Counted from the first letter of the stretch, positions 31,258 to 42,232 are shown. The stretch: DNA of 64,000 nucleotides from Pseudomonas sp. (GCA_030656145.1 JAUSOF010000016.1:1-64000); one strand, 5' to 3'. Program-made: numbers and translations. The notes: generated by a model from the sequence alone, not told the origin.

Positions 31258-32088
31258 TCATATGGCCGTATCCGCAGTCGGCTGCTGCACCAGGCGTTCG
31301 ACAAAAAACTCCAGATGGCCGCGCGGGTTGGCCGGTAACGGCCAGGCATCGACTCGTTGAGCTATTGCTTTGAACGCCAGGGAACACTTCGAACGCGGGA
31401 AAGCTTCGTAGACCGCACGCTGTTTCTGCACGGCCTTGCGTACCGATTCATCGTAAGGCACCGCGCCAACATATTGCAGCGCGACGTCGAGGAAGCGGTC
31501 GGTAACCTTGGTCAGCTTAGCAAACAGGTTGCGACCTTCCTGTGGGCTATGCGCCATGTTGGCCAGAACCCGGAAACGGTTCATGCCATGGTCGCGATTG
31601 AGCAGCTTTATCAGTGCATAGGCGTCCGTGATCGAGGTCGGCTCGTCACACACCACTACCAGCACTTCCTGGGCTGCGCGGACGAAGCTGACCACCGAAT
31701 CACCGATACCGGCAGCGGTATCGACGATCAGGACATCAAGGTTGTCACTGATGTCGCTGAAGGCCTGGATCAGGCCAGCATGCTGCATCGGCGAGAGTTG
31801 CACCATGCTTTGCGTACCGGAAGCAGCCGGCACCACACGAATACCGCCGGGGCCTTGCAGCACCACATCGCGCAACTCGCACTCGCCACTGATTACATCG
31901 GCCAGCGTGCGTTTGGCCGTGAGGCCCAGCAACACGTCGATGTTGGCCAGCCCCAGGTCGGCGTCCATCACCATCACCCGCCGACCAAGGTCAGCCAGCG
32001 CCAGCGCCAGATTCACCGACACATTGGTCTTGCCGACGCCACCCTTGCCGCCGGTCACCGCAATCACCTGTACGGGATGCATACCCAT
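31258..32088 (-). CDS. fleN: Flagellar number regulator FleN (FlhG)
   Basis: MGMHPVQVIAVTGGKGGVGKTNVSVNLALALADLGRRV. Confidence 0.96.
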   Translation of the reverse strand: MGMHPVQVIAVTGGKGGVGKTNVSVNLALALADLGRRVMVMDADLGLANIDVLLGLTAKRTLADVISGECELRDVVLQGPGGIRVVPAASGTQSMVQLSPMQHAGLIQAFSDISDNLDVLIVDTAAGIGDSVVSFVRAAQEVLVVVCDEPTSITDAYALIKLLNRDHGMNRFRVLANMAHSPQEGRNLFAKLTKVTDRFLDVALQYVGAVPYDESVRKAVQKQRAVYEAFPRSKCSLAFKAIAQRVDAWPLPANPRGHLEFFVERLVQQPTADTAI

Positions 32089-32205
32089 GTTATCTATACA
32101 CCTTGTCTGACTTCGACTGGAACCATGTGGCTGCTGGTAATCCGCCAAACCACTGCCGGGCGCCACGCATTGCCGCATATCGCTGAATCATTACTGCTGT
32201 GGCCA

Positions 32206-33507
32206 TTAGCCGGCGCGCCGTGCCGGATGCTGATAAAGCCCGGCAAACATCTCGGCCATTGTATCTTCGCTCGGGTCTTCCGCGCTTTGCAGTCCCACCG
32301 CACGACTCACCAGTTGATGGCTGCGCGGCACCTGCAAATCGTCCGGAATCCGTGGCCCATCTGTCAGATAGGCTACCGGTAGACGCTGGCCAATAGCCAG
32401 ACCTAAAACTTCACCCAGGCTGGTCGCCTCATCCAGCTTGGTCAGGATGCAGCCGGAAAGGCCACAGCGCTTGTAGCTATGGTAAGCCGCTTTGAGCACC
32501 TGGCTCTGGCTGGTTGCGGCCAGTACCAGATAATTCTTGGCCTTGACGCCGCGACTGGCCAGGGTTTCCAGCTGCATACGCAGGGCGGGGTCACTGGCCG
32601 GCAGGCCGGCACTGTCGATCAACACCACCCGCTTGCGTGCCAATGGGGCCAGGGCCTGGGTCAACGACTGCCCCGGATCGACCAGGGTCACTGGCACATT
32701 GAGAATACGCCCCAGAGTCTTCAATTGTTCCTGGGCACCAATCCGATAGCTGTCCAGGCTGACCAGAGCGACATGCTGGGCGCCGTACTTGAGTACATAA
32801 CGGGCGGCCAGCTTGGCCAGGGTGGTGGTTTTACCCATGCCGGCAGGGCCGACCAAGGCAATCACACCGCCATCTTCCAGCGGCTCCTGCTTAGGCACCT
32901 GGATCGCATGTGCCAGGTGAGCGAGCAACATGCCCCAGGCCTGGCGCGGCTCGGCCACATTCGCCACACGCTCCAGCAATACCCGCGACAGCTCCGCAGG
33001 CAGGCCCATGCGCTGTAGGCGCCGCCAGAGGTTGGCCTGCTGTGGACGACGCGTCTGCATCTGCCCCCAGGCCATGGAACCCAACTGCCCTTCGAGCAAC
33101 TCACGCAAGCCATGCAGCTCCGAGCGCATGGCCTCGATTGCACCCTGGTCACTGGCCGTCATGGGCGCCGGGGCTGCCATGCGCAGCGCGGTGTCCAGGT
33201 TATCGTGTGGTGCCGCCGGCTCTTCAGCAAACAGCTGGCGATCCTTGCTGGCATCGGCTTGAGTACGCGTAACCAGTTCAGCCTGAGCCGAGGCGATACG
33301 CGCCTGGGTCTGGCGCAACTCGGCTTCCAGCGCCGCATTGGGTTGGCGGGCAGGGGCAGCGGGAATCTGGTAGTCCAGTGCGGCAGTCAACTCAACACCA
33401 CCGGCAACCCGGCGGTTACCGATGATCGAGGCGTCCGCGCCCAGCTCATCGCGAACCAGCTTCATGGCTTGGCGCATATCGGCAGCGAAAAAGCGTTTGA
33501 CCTGCAT
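32206..33507 (-). CDS. flhF: Flagellar biosynthesis GTPase FlhF
   Basis: MQVKRFFAADMRQAMKLVRDELGADASI; GPAGMGKTTTLAKLAAR. Confidence 0.97.
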   Translation of the reverse strand: MQVKRFFAADMRQAMKLVRDELGADASIIGNRRVAGGVELTAALDYQIPAAPARQPNAALEAELRQTQARIASAQAELVTRTQADASKDRQLFAEEPAAPHDNLDTALRMAAPAPMTASDQGAIEAMRSELHGLRELLEGQLGSMAWGQMQTRRPQQANLWRRLQRMGLPAELSRVLLERVANVAEPRQAWGMLLAHLAHAIQVPKQEPLEDGGVIALVGPAGMGKTTTLAKLAARYVLKYGAQHVALVSLDSYRIGAQEQLKTLGRILNVPVTLVDPGQSLTQALAPLARKRVVLIDSAGLPASDPALRMQLETLASRGVKAKNYLVLAATSQSQVLKAAYHSYKRCGLSGCILTKLDEATSLGEVLGLAIGQRLPVAYLTDGPRIPDDLQVPRSHQLVSRAVGLQSAEDPSEDTMAEMFAGLYQHPARRAG

Positions 33508-33522
33508 GGCCTGTTACCTCGG

Positions 33523-35652
33523 TTAATTCTGCCCCACCGTAGCGACGATGGTGACCTGCTTGTTGTCCGGGATTTCCTGGTACGCCAGCACATGCACACT
33601 CGGCACTGCCAACCTTGCAAACCGCGAGAGCATCGCCCGAACCGGTCCGGCTACCAGCAGGATCACTGGCTTGCCGAGCATTTCCTGGCGCTGCGCTGCT
33701 TCCACCAGGGAACGCTGCAGCTTCTCGGCCATGCCAGGTTCCAGGAGGATGCCCTCCTCGGAGCCTTGACCGGCCTTCTGTAGACTGTTTAGCAATATCT
33801 GTTCCAACCTTGGCTCAAGGGTGATCACAGGCAGCTCCAGCTCTAGTCCCACGATGCTTTGCACGATTGCGCGAGCCAGGGCGACCCGAACTACCGCGAC
33901 CATCGCGGCGGGATCTTGACTCTTCGGCGCCACGTTGGCGATGGCTTCGGCAATGGTGCGAATGTCGCGCACCGGTACCTGCTCCTGCAGCAGCGCCTGC
34001 AACACCTTGAGCAGGGTCGACAACGACACCAGACCCGGCACCAGTTCCTCGGCCAACTTGGGCGAGCTTTTCGCCAGTTGCTGCATCAGTTGCTGCACTT
34101 CTTCATGGCCAAGCAGCTCGTGGGCGTGCTTGTGCAAGACCTGATTGAGGTGAGTGGCGACCACGGTGCTGGCATCGACCACGGTATAGCCAAGCGATTG
34201 CGCCTGATCACGCTGACCAGGGTCGATCCAGACTGCCTCCAGACCGAACGCCGGATCTTTGGCGGCAATCCCGTTGAGGGTGCCGAATACCTGGCCCGGA
34301 TTGATCGCCAACTCGCGATCCGGGTAGACCTCGGCTTCCGCCACGCTGACGCCCATCAGGGTCAGACGGTAGGCGCTAGGCTGCAGATCGAGGTTGTCGC
34401 GGATGTGCACGGAAGGCATGAGAAACCCCATCTCTTGCGAGAGCTTCTTGCGCACGCCCTTGATCCGCGCGAGCAGTTGCCCACCCTGGTTACGATCCAC
34501 CAGCGGAATCAGCCGGTAGCCGACTTCCAGGCCGACCATGTCCACCGGCATCACGTCATCCCAACCAAGCTCCTTGACCTCCTGGGCGCGCTGGGCCGGT
34601 AACAGCTCCTGCTGACGCTTGACCTCATGCACCTCCTCTTCCTTGACCTTGCGCTGCTTGTTGGCAATCCAGTAGGCGCCGCCGGCGGCGACCAGGCCGA
34701 GACTGATAAAGGAAAAGTGTGGCATGCCGGGCACCAGGCCCATGGCAATCATGATCGCCGCCGCCACGGCCAGGGCACGCGGCGAGGCGAACATCTGCCG
34801 ATTGACCTGGGCGCCCATGTCTTCCGAGCTGGAGACGCGGGTGACCATGATCGCCGCCGCGGTCGACAGCAGCAGCGAGGGGATCTGGGCAACCAGGCCG
34901 TCACCGATGGTCAGCAGGGTGTAGACCTTGCTGGCGTCGGCGAAGCTCAGGTCGTGCTGGAAGATGCCGATGGCGATACCGCCAATCAGGTTGATGAACA
35001 GAATCAGCAGACCGGCAATGGCGTCGCCGCGGACAAACTTGCTGGCACCGTCCATCGAACCGTAGAAGTCGGCCTCCTGGGAGACCTCTGCGCGACGTGT
35101 CTTGGCTTCCGATTGCTCGATCAAGCCGGCATTCAGATCCGCGTCGATCGCCATTTGCTTGCCGGGCATGGCATCCAGGGTAAAACGCGCGCTGACCTCG
35201 GAAATCCGCCCGGCGCCCTTGGTCACCACCACGAAGTTGATGATCATGAGGATGGCGAACACCACGATACCAACCACATAGTTGCCGCCGATCACCACCT
35301 CACCGAAAGCCTGGATCACCTGCCCCGCCGCGCCATCGCCTTCATGACCGTTAAGCAGCACCACGCGGGTGGAGGCGACGTTCAGCGCCAGGCGGAGCAA
35401 GGTCGCCGCCAGCAGGATGGTCGGGAATACCGCGAAATCCAGCGGACGCAAGGCGTAGATGCCAACCAGCAGTACCACGATCGACAGGGCGATGCTGAAG
35501 GTGAACAGCACGTCGAGCAGGAACGGCGGAATCGGCAGCATGACCATGCCGAGCATGACCAGGAGCATCAACGGAATGCCCAGATTGCCCTCGCGCAACC
35601 CGGACAGGTTGCTGCGCACGTTACCGACCATTTGTGAGCGATCTACTGCCAC
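33523..35652 (-). CDS. flhA: Flagellar export protein FlhA
   Basis: GKQMAIDADLNAGLIEQSEAKTRRAEVSQEADFYGSMDGASKFVRGDA. Confidence 0.98.
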   Translation of the reverse strand: MAVDRSQMVGNVRSNLSGLREGNLGIPLMLLVMLGMVMLPIPPFLLDVLFTFSIALSIVVLLVGIYALRPLDFAVFPTILLAATLLRLALNVASTRVVLLNGHEGDGAAGQVIQAFGEVVIGGNYVVGIVVFAILMIINFVVVTKGAGRISEVSARFTLDAMPGKQMAIDADLNAGLIEQSEAKTRRAEVSQEADFYGSMDGASKFVRGDAIAGLLILFINLIGGIAIGIFQHDLSFADASKVYTLLTIGDGLVAQIPSLLLSTAAAIMVTRVSSSEDMGAQVNRQMFASPRALAVAAAIMIAMGLVPGMPHFSFISLGLVAAGGAYWIANKQRKVKEEEVHEVKRQQELLPAQRAQEVKELGWDDVMPVDMVGLEVGYRLIPLVDRNQGGQLLARIKGVRKKLSQEMGFLMPSVHIRDNLDLQPSAYRLTLMGVSVAEAEVYPDRELAINPGQVFGTLNGIAAKDPAFGLEAVWIDPGQRDQAQSLGYTVVDASTVVATHLNQVLHKHAHELLGHEEVQQLMQQLAKSSPKLAEELVPGLVSLSTLLKVLQALLQEQVPVRDIRTIAEAIANVAPKSQDPAAMVAVVRVALARAIVQSIVGLELELPVITLEPRLEQILLNSLQKAGQGSEEGILLEPGMAEKLQRSLVEAAQRQEMLGKPVILLVAGPVRAMLSRFARLAVPSVHVLAYQEIPDNKQVTIVATVGQN

Positions 35653-35710
35653 ATCCCTACCCCAGCTGATTCAATCTTTTGACGCTAACCGCGCCTTTGC
35701 CAAGGGGTTT

Positions 35711-35724
35711 GCAAGAAGCTGTCC
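35711..35724 (-). promoter_or_regulatory. Putative sigma54 promoter of flhA
   Basis: Minus strand TTGGACAGCTTCTTGCAA (GG-N10-GC). Confidence 0.7.
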
Positions 35725-35761
35725 AACTTTGCCTGCGCGGGTTAAGGGATGAAGGGATGAG

Positions 35762-36125
35762 CAAGCCCCGTAGGATGGGTCGGGGCGCGCAGGTTAGCCG
35801 CCAAGCCGATATTCGCTCAGGACCGCTGGTTGGGCGCGGCGTAACCCATCGCGGCGCCGGGCCTGCTGACGCCATGTCGGGTTACGCGGCGCTCGCAGGG
35901 CTTGGCTAGCGGTAATCCGGCGGTCAGCGCCGCTAACCCGACCTACACGCTAGGCGGGAGAGTAGTCGGCAGACATCAATAGCTCGATGGGTATCGCTAC
36001 GCTCATCACCATCCTACGAACTGTTCCGGCCCCCGTAGGATGGGTTAGCCGCTGAGCCGATTTCGGCCAATACAGCTGTTTGGGCGCGGCGTAACCCATC
36101 GCGGCGTCGGGCCTGCTGACGCCAC
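35762..36125. repeat. Cluster of GATGGGTTA/TAACCCATC hairpin elements (flhA-flhB spacer)
   Basis: Well-formed copy 36039-36100: gatgggttagccgctgag...gcgcggcgtaacccatc. Confidence 0.85.
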
Positions 36126-36126
36126 C

Positions 36127-37263
36127 CTACTCGTCGCGGCGCAAGTCCGCAGGAATCGGCAGGTCTGGCAGCGGCACCGGGCGCTTGCCCTTGCCGGCCT
36201 GGTACTGGCGAATCTGGTAGACGTAAGCCAGTACCTGAGCGACCGCCAGATAGAGGCCGGCGGGAATTTCCTGGTCCAGTTCGGTGGAATAGAACACCGC
36301 CCGCGCCAGGGCTGGCGACTCAAGCAGCATGACCTTGTGTTCCTGGGCGATCTCGCGAATCTTCAACGCAGTAAAATCGCCGCCCTTGGCCAACAACACC
36401 GGTGCATGGCCTTTGGCCGGATCGTATTTCAAGGCGACGGCGAAATGGGTCGGGTTGGTGATCACCACATCCGCCTGCGGCACGGCCTGCATCATGCGGC
36501 GCTCGGCCATCTCACGCTGCAACTGACGAATGCGCTGCTTGACCTCGGGCTTGCCCTCGCTGTCCTTGTACTCGTCGCGCACTTCCTGCTTGGTCATCAT
36601 CATCTTTTGCTTGTTGTCCCAGAGCTGGAACGGCACATCCACCGCCGCAATCAGCACCAGCCCGCAAGCCATCCACAGGGCGCTCCAGCCGACCACCTGG
36701 GCGGCATGCAGGATGGCCATCTCCAACGGCTCATGGGCCATCGCCAGCAAATCGTCGACATTAGCCGACAGCACGGCCAGCGCCACCGCAAGTATCAGGG
36801 TGAATTTGGCCAGCGCCTTGAGCAGCTCGACCAGCGACTTGGCCGAGAACATCCGTTTGAGGCCGGCAAACGGATTCATTCGGCTCATTTTGGGCGCCAT
36901 CGCCTTGGCCGAGAATAGCCAACCACCCAATGAAATCGGGCCGACAATCGAGGCGATCAGCAATGCCAGAAACAACGGCACCAGGGCATCCACCGCTACT
37001 TTGCCGGAGGCCAGCAGCCAGATCATCATGGAGCGTTCATCCATGACCACTTCTCGTGACAGGGAGAAATTACCGCTCATGATCGACATCAGGGCACTGC
37101 CCAGGCTGCCGCCAATGGCCAGCAAACCACCCGCGCCAGCCAGCATGATCGCCAGGGTATTGAGCTCACGGGAGCGGGCAGTCTGGCCTTTTTCACGGGA
37201 CTCACGAATCCGTTTCTCCGTGGGTTCCTCGCTTTTGTCGGCACCGCTTTCCGATTCGGCCAT
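36127..37263 (-). CDS. flhB: Flagellar export protein FlhB
   Basis: SEEPTEKRIRESREKGQTARSREL; VVITNPTHFAVALKYD autocleavage site. Confidence 0.98.
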   Translation of the reverse strand: MAESESGADKSEEPTEKRIRESREKGQTARSRELNTLAIMLAGAGGLLAIGGSLGSALMSIMSGNFSLSREVVMDERSMMIWLLASGKVAVDALVPLFLALLIASIVGPISLGGWLFSAKAMAPKMSRMNPFAGLKRMFSAKSLVELLKALAKFTLILAVALAVLSANVDDLLAMAHEPLEMAILHAAQVVGWSALWMACGLVLIAAVDVPFQLWDNKQKMMMTKQEVRDEYKDSEGKPEVKQRIRQLQREMAERRMMQAVPQADVVITNPTHFAVALKYDPAKGHAPVLLAKGGDFTALKIREIAQEHKVMLLESPALARAVFYSTELDQEIPAGLYLAVAQVLAYVYQIRQYQAGKGKRPVPLPDLPIPADLRRDE

Positions 37264-37266
37264 GGC

Positions 37267-38043
37267 TTAGCTCGCCCGCGCCATTTCACGCAACAGTTGC
37301 AGGGCTTCGCTGGCGAAGTCCTGGTACTGCGCGAGGATATCGGCCATGCCAATCCAGAGAATCACCAAGCCCATGACCAGTGTCAGCGGAAAACCGATAG
37401 AGAAAATATTCAGCTGTGGCGCTGCGCGAGTCATCACCCCGAATGCCAGGTTGACCACCAGCAACGCGGTGATCGCCGGCAGCACCAGAATCAGCGCCGC
37501 GCCTATTACCCAGCCCAGCTTATTGGCCAGGTGCCAATAGTGCTCGACCAGAAAACCACCCCCCACCGGCAGCGTCACGAAGCTCTCGGCCAGCACCTCA
37601 AAGACCACCAGATGGCCGTTCATGGCGAGAAACAGCAAGGTCACTAGCATCAGCAGAAACTGCCCGATTACCGCCACCGAGATACCGTTGGCCGGGTCGA
37701 CCATGGAGGCAAAACCCAGGCCCATCTGCGTCGCCACGATCTGCCCGGCGATAACGAACGCATGGAAGAACAGCTGCAGAATAAACCCCAGCATCACCCC
37801 GATCAGCACCTCCTGGGCGATCAGAATAAACGTCGACAGGCTCAGCGCATCGACCTGCGGCATCGGCGGCAGGTTGGGCATCAGCACCACACAAATCGCC
37901 AGTGACAAGTACAAACGCACGCGCATCGGCACCAACTGCGTGCCAATGATCGGCATCACCATCAACAGCGCCGCGATACGAAACAGCGGCAGCAGGAAAG
38001 AACCCACCCAGCCACCGATCTGCGCCTCAGTCAGCTCCAGCAT
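37267..38043 (-). CDS. fliR: Flagellar export protein FliR
   Basis: MLELTEAQIGGWVGSFLLPLFRIAALLMVMPIIG. Confidence 0.97.
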   Translation of the reverse strand: MLELTEAQIGGWVGSFLLPLFRIAALLMVMPIIGTQLVPMRVRLYLSLAICVVLMPNLPPMPQVDALSLSTFILIAQEVLIGVMLGFILQLFFHAFVIAGQIVATQMGLGFASMVDPANGISVAVIGQFLLMLVTLLFLAMNGHLVVFEVLAESFVTLPVGGGFLVEHYWHLANKLGWVIGAALILVLPAITALLVVNLAFGVMTRAAPQLNIFSIGFPLTLVMGLVILWIGMADILAQYQDFASEALQLLREMARAS

Positions 38044-38099
38044 GGCAAAGCCCAATACCGAGACCAAGAAGAGCGCACAGTCGATTTAGGCATGGCCGT

Positions 38100-38369
38100 T
38101 CAGCCGATCAACATGGGAATGTTCATGATCAAGTTCTGCGTGTACTCCATCAACTGCTGAGCCAGCCAGGGCCCGGCAACGATCAGGGTGACCAGAATCA
38201 CCAGCAAGCGCGGCAGAAAGCTCAGGGTCTGCTCGTTGATCTGGGTCGCAGCCTGGAACATGGCGACCATCAAGCCGACCAGCAGACTGGGCACCACGAC
38301 GGTTGCGACTATCACTGCAGTCAGCCACAGCGCCTCGCGAAACAGGTCAACGGCTACCTCGGGCGTCAT
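38100..38369 (-). CDS. fliQ: Flagellar export protein FliQ
   Basis: MTPEVAVDLFREALWLTAVIVATVVVPSLLVGL. Confidence 0.97.
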   Translation of the reverse strand: MTPEVAVDLFREALWLTAVIVATVVVPSLLVGLMVAMFQAATQINEQTLSFLPRLLVILVTLIVAGPWLAQQLMEYTQNLIMNIPMLIG

Positions 38370-38371
38370 GC

Positions 38372-39145
38372 TCAGGTTCCTCCGAAGCTAGCGGCAAGGG
38401 TGCCCATGATCAGCGCCCAGCCATCGATCAGAACGAACAACATGATTTTGAACGGCAGGGAAATGATCAGCGGCGAGAGCATCATCATACCCATGGCCAT
38501 GAGAATACTGGCCACCACCAGATCAATCACCAGGAACGGGATGAAGATCATGAAACCGATCTGAAACGCGGTTTTCAGCTCGGAGGTGACAAACGCCGGC
38601 ACCAGGATAACCAGCGGTGCATCTTCCGGGCTGGCGATGTCGGTACGCTTGGACAAGCGTACGAACAACTCCAGATCACTCTCGCGCGTCTGCGCCAGCA
38701 TGAAGTTCTTCAGTGGTACCTCGGCCCGGGCAATCGCCTCCTGAGCCGGCAATTGCTCATTGAGATAGGGTTGCAAGGCATCCTCATTAATCTTCTCGAA
38801 CACCGGCGCCATGATGAACAGGGTAAGAAACAACGCCAGTCCGACCAGAATCTGGTTGGACGGCGTCTGCTGCAAGCCCAGCGCCTGACGCAGGATGGAG
38901 AACACGATGATGATGCGGGTGAAGCTGGTCATCAACATAACGAAGGCTGGGATGAAGCTCAGCGCCGTCATGATCAACAGGATCTGCAGGCTAACCGAGT
39001 ACTCCTGCTGGCCTTCGGTGTCAGTACTCAGGGTGATCGCCGGGATCGACAACGGGCTGTCGGCAGCAAACACCTGGCCCGCGAAGACCATGGGCCCGAG
39101 CAGCGTGACCAGTACAACCAGCAGCAGGCGCAACGTACTCATCAA
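38372..39145 (-). CDS. fliP: Flagellar export protein FliP
   Basis: [37 protein letters not shown]. Confidence 0.98.
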   Translation of the reverse strand: MMSTLRLLLVVLVTLLGPMVFAGQVFAADSPLSIPAITLSTDTEGQQEYSVSLQILLIMTALSFIPAFVMLMTSFTRIIIVFSILRQALGLQQTPSNQILVGLALFLTLFIMAPVFEKINEDALQPYLNEQLPAQEAIARAEVPLKNFMLAQTRESDLELFVRLSKRTDIASPEDAPLVILVPAFVTSELKTAFQIGFMIFIPFLVIDLVVASILMAMGMMMLSPLIISLPFKIMLFVLIDGWALIMGTLAASFGGT

Positions 39146-39576
39146 GACTTGTCCTTCTGATCCTTGGCCAGCAACCCCATCAGGCGCTGGGCGAACTCGC
39201 TAGAGGCCGGCTCGCCGTCAGGCGAATGCACCGGATCTTTCAGCACATGCAGGGGCGCAATGCGTCCCGGCGTCAGCCCCAGGAGGACCTGCTCACCGCC
39301 GACCTGAACCAGCACCAGCCGATCACGCGGGCTGAGCGCCTGGCTGGCGACTATCTTGATCACCTGCTGGCCACCCCGCGGACCGAACTGCTGCACGCGA
39401 CGCATCAGCCAGGCGAGCAGGAAAATCAGGCCAATAACCAATAACAAGCCAAGCAGCAACTGCAGCAGTTGCCCGGCGATGCCGCTGCTGGCAATAGGCG
39501 CGACCGCTTGCGCCGCCGGTTCAGCGGCCAAAGCAGTGAGCGGCAGGAGCAAGGAAACGCCGAACAATTTGTGCAT
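39142..39576 (-). CDS. fliO: Flagellar protein FliO
   Basis: [50 protein letters not shown]. Confidence 0.94.
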   Translation of the reverse strand: MHKLFGVSLLLPLTALAAEPAAQAVAPIASSGIAGQLLQLLLGLLLVIGLIFLLAWLMRRVQQFGPRGGQQVIKIVASQALSPRDRLVLVQVGGEQVLLGLTPGRIAPLHVLKDPVHSPDGEPASSEFAQRLMGLLAKDQKDKS

Positions 39577-39651
39577 AGTCGGACTCTATCGGCACATTAA
39601 CAGGCCGTTGAAAAACTACTACATTGGCAAAAGTGCGTTAAAAATGGTTGG

Positions 39652-40122
39652 TTAACGCAGCTTCTTGATCCGCTCGCTGGGGCTGATCACGTCGGTCAGG
39701 CGGATGCCGAACTTCTCGTTGACCACCACCACTTCACCGTGGGCGATCAGAGTGCCGTTGACCAATACGTCCAGCGGCTCGCCAGCGAGACGATCGAGTT
39801 CGATCACCGAGCCCTGATTGAGCTGCAGCAAGTTACGGATGGTGATATCGGTGTTGCCGACTTCCATGGAGATCGATACCGGAATATCGAGAATCACATC
39901 GAGGTTCGGCCCTTCCAGATTGACCGGAAGATTGCCCCTGGGCGCGCTGCCAAACTCTTCCATGGGTGCGCGTGGCGCACTCGGCGCAGCAGCGCCACCA
40001 ACGGCGAGCATGGCATCGATATCATCCTGATTGGCGTCGTCGCCGGACTCGGAAAGGGCAGCTGCCCACTCATCGGCCAGGGCCTGCTCCTCGGGGGAGG
40101 TCTGTTCGTCTTCGTCTGCCAT
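39652..40122 (-). CDS. fliN: Flagellar motor switch protein FliN
   Basis: ILDIPVSISMEVGNTDITIRNLLQLNQGSVIELDRLAGEPLDVLVNGTLIAHGEVVVVNEKFGIRLTD. Confidence 0.98.
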   Translation of the reverse strand: MADEDEQTSPEEQALADEWAAALSESGDDANQDDIDAMLAVGGAAAPSAPRAPMEEFGSAPRGNLPVNLEGPNLDVILDIPVSISMEVGNTDITIRNLLQLNQGSVIELDRLAGEPLDVLVNGTLIAHGEVVVVNEKFGIRLTDVISPSERIKKLR

Positions 40123-40184
40123 CGTCTGTCCTCGGCTGGCTTGTAGCGGATTGGGCGAGCACTACGCTGTTCAATGACAGCCTG

Positions 40185-41156
40185 TCAGCGCTGGCGGTCG
40201 ATGGGTTCTAACACTTGCAGCGCCAGATTACCTTTGTGCGCGCCAAGCTTGACCTTGAAGGCCGGCACACCATTGGCACACAGGATTACATGCTCGGGAA
40301 TATCCACCGGGATCACATCGCCCGGCTGCATATGAAGGATGTCGCGCAGCTTTAACTGACGCCTGGCCACAGTAGCGCCGAGGGGCACGCTGACATCCAT
40401 GATGTCTTCGCGCAGGGACTTGACCCAGCGCTCGTCCTGATCGTCGACATCGGACTGGAAACCGGCATCGAGCATCTCGCGAATCGGCTCGATCATCGAA
40501 TAGGGCATGGTGATGTGCAGATCGCCGCCACCGCCATCCAGTTCGATATGGAAGGTCGACACCACAATGACCTCACTCGGACTGACGATGTTGGCCAGGG
40601 CCGGGTTGACTTCCGAGTTGACGTACTCGAAGTTGATATCCAGCACCGCGTGCCAGGCCTCGCGCAGGTCGATAAACGCCTGATCGAGCACCATGCGCAC
40701 CACCCGCAGTTCGGTCGGGGTAAATTCACGCCCTTCGATTTTCGCGTGACGGCCATCACCGCCGAAAAAATTGTCGACCAGCTTGAACACCAGCTTGGCA
40801 TCCAGGATAAACAGGCCGGTGCCACGCAGCGGCTTCATCTTCACCAGATTAAGGCTGGTCGGCACATACAGCGAATGCACGTACTCGCCGAACTTCATCA
40901 CCTGCACACCACCCACCGCCACGTCTGCCGAGCGGCGTAGCAGATTGAACATGCTGACGCGGGTGTAGCGGGCAAAACGCTCGTTGATCATTTCCAGGGT
41001 CGGCATGCGCCCACGAACGATGCGGTCCTGGCTGGTCAGGTCATATTGCTTGACGCTCCCGGGTTCGACTTCGTCCTCGGCATCGACCAGCCCGTCATCG
41101 ACGCCGTGCAGCAGCGCATCGATTTCATCCTGGGAAAGCAGGTCTTGCACAGCCAT
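40185..41156 (-). CDS. fliM: Flagellar motor switch protein FliM
   Basis: LLSQDEIDALLHGVDDG...YDLTSQDRIVRGRMPTLEMINERFAR. Confidence 0.98.
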   Translation of the reverse strand: MAVQDLLSQDEIDALLHGVDDGLVDAEDEVEPGSVKQYDLTSQDRIVRGRMPTLEMINERFARYTRVSMFNLLRRSADVAVGGVQVMKFGEYVHSLYVPTSLNLVKMKPLRGTGLFILDAKLVFKLVDNFFGGDGRHAKIEGREFTPTELRVVRMVLDQAFIDLREAWHAVLDINFEYVNSEVNPALANIVSPSEVIVVSTFHIELDGGGGDLHITMPYSMIEPIREMLDAGFQSDVDDQDERWVKSLREDIMDVSVPLGATVARRQLKLRDILHMQPGDVIPVDIPEHVILCANGVPAFKVKLGAHKGNLALQVLEPIDRQR

Positions 41157-41214
41157 GTGGAGCTCCCCTGTAGGGTCTTGTAAGACAGTTCACGCTGGCG
41201 CGGCGAACATGCCC

Positions 41215-41736
41215 TTATTGCAGAACCAGGTTGGTGAACAGCACTTGCTCGACGGTCAACTTTCCCGTCTCCTGCTGCGCCAGTTCCTGCACGCTGGCCG
41301 TAGCCTGCTGACGCAACATTTCCTTGCCCACCGGGGTAATCAACGTCTCGAAATCCTGACCGGAGAACAGCATCACCAGCCGATTGCGCAACACCGGCAT
41401 ATGCACCTTGAGCGCATCGAGCGCCGCCTGATCGCGTACCAGCAAGGCAACGCTGACCTGCATATAACGCGCTCGCCCGTTATGGGTGAAGTTGACCACA
41501 AACGCCGGCACCAGCTCTTCGTAAATCGCCGCTTGCTTAACGGGCACTGCGGGTTCTGCAGACGCGGTCTCGGCGTCACTCTTGGGCGCGTCTTTATTGA
41601 GGAAGTACAAGGTGCCACCCACCGAGAGACCCACCGCCAGAAGCACGACCACGACAATCACGATGATGAGCTTCAACTTGCCGCCAGGTTTGCCCTCTGC
41701 GGGGGCCGAGTCTTGAGCCGCGTCTTTCTTAGCCAT
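41215..41736 (-). CDS. fliL: Flagellar basal body protein FliL
   Basis: Single TM; VRDQAALDALKVHMPVLRNRLVMLFSGQDFETL. Confidence 0.95.
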   Translation of the reverse strand: MAKKDAAQDSAPAEGKPGGKLKLIIVIVVVVLLAVGLSVGGTLYFLNKDAPKSDAETASAEPAVPVKQAAIYEELVPAFVVNFTHNGRARYMQVSVALLVRDQAALDALKVHMPVLRNRLVMLFSGQDFETLITPVGKEMLRQQATASVQELAQQETGKLTVEQVLFTNLVLQ

Positions 41737-41787
41737 GCCAATTATCCGTCACTAATCGGAGTTCAATCCGTGTTCAAAGGGTTGAGA

Positions 41788-41801
41788 GCAAGTGTTATGC
41801 C
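41788..41801 (-). promoter_or_regulatory. Putative sigma54 promoter of fliL operon
   Basis: Minus strand CTGGCATAACACTTGCTC (GG-N10-GC). Confidence 0.75.
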
Positions 41802-41996
41802 AGATTGCAACTGCCCGCAGTTGATCGGGCACCGGCCATGCGACACAGCCAGACAATCGCGTACGCATGAGCAATCGCGCTTCGACTCAACAATGGCCAG
41901 CGGGTATACCAGTCTCGCCCCTTGCTGTCACCCGAAAACGCCTGCTCGACCCGATTGCGGGGCCAGGCGGCTATCGGTTCGGTGCTCAGGGCGAGG

Positions 41997-42202
41997 CTTT
42001 TGCAGGAAGAGGCGGGCCGCGGGGCTTGAGCGCAGCGATGCCCATCGACCGGTTGCGCCGCCGGGTTTTATTGATTGGCCGCAGATCGTCGTGATGGGTA
42101 TCGCTGCGCTCAACACCATCCTACGGATGGATGGCCGCAGCGTTTTTGCAGGAAGCGGCGGGCCGCGTAGGCTTGAGCATAGCGATACCCATCGACCGGT
42201 TG
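41997..42202. repeat. Direct/inverted repeat cluster (fliL-fliK spacer)
   Basis: tgcaggaag(a/c)ggcgggccgcg...gcttgagc.(c/t)agcgat.cccatcgaccggttg at 41997-42055 and 42141-42202; inverted arm gatgggtatcgctgcgctcaacaccatcctacgg. Confidence 0.8.
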
Positions 42203-42232
42203 CTCAAGCGAGACGCGAGACTACTCGGCCCA

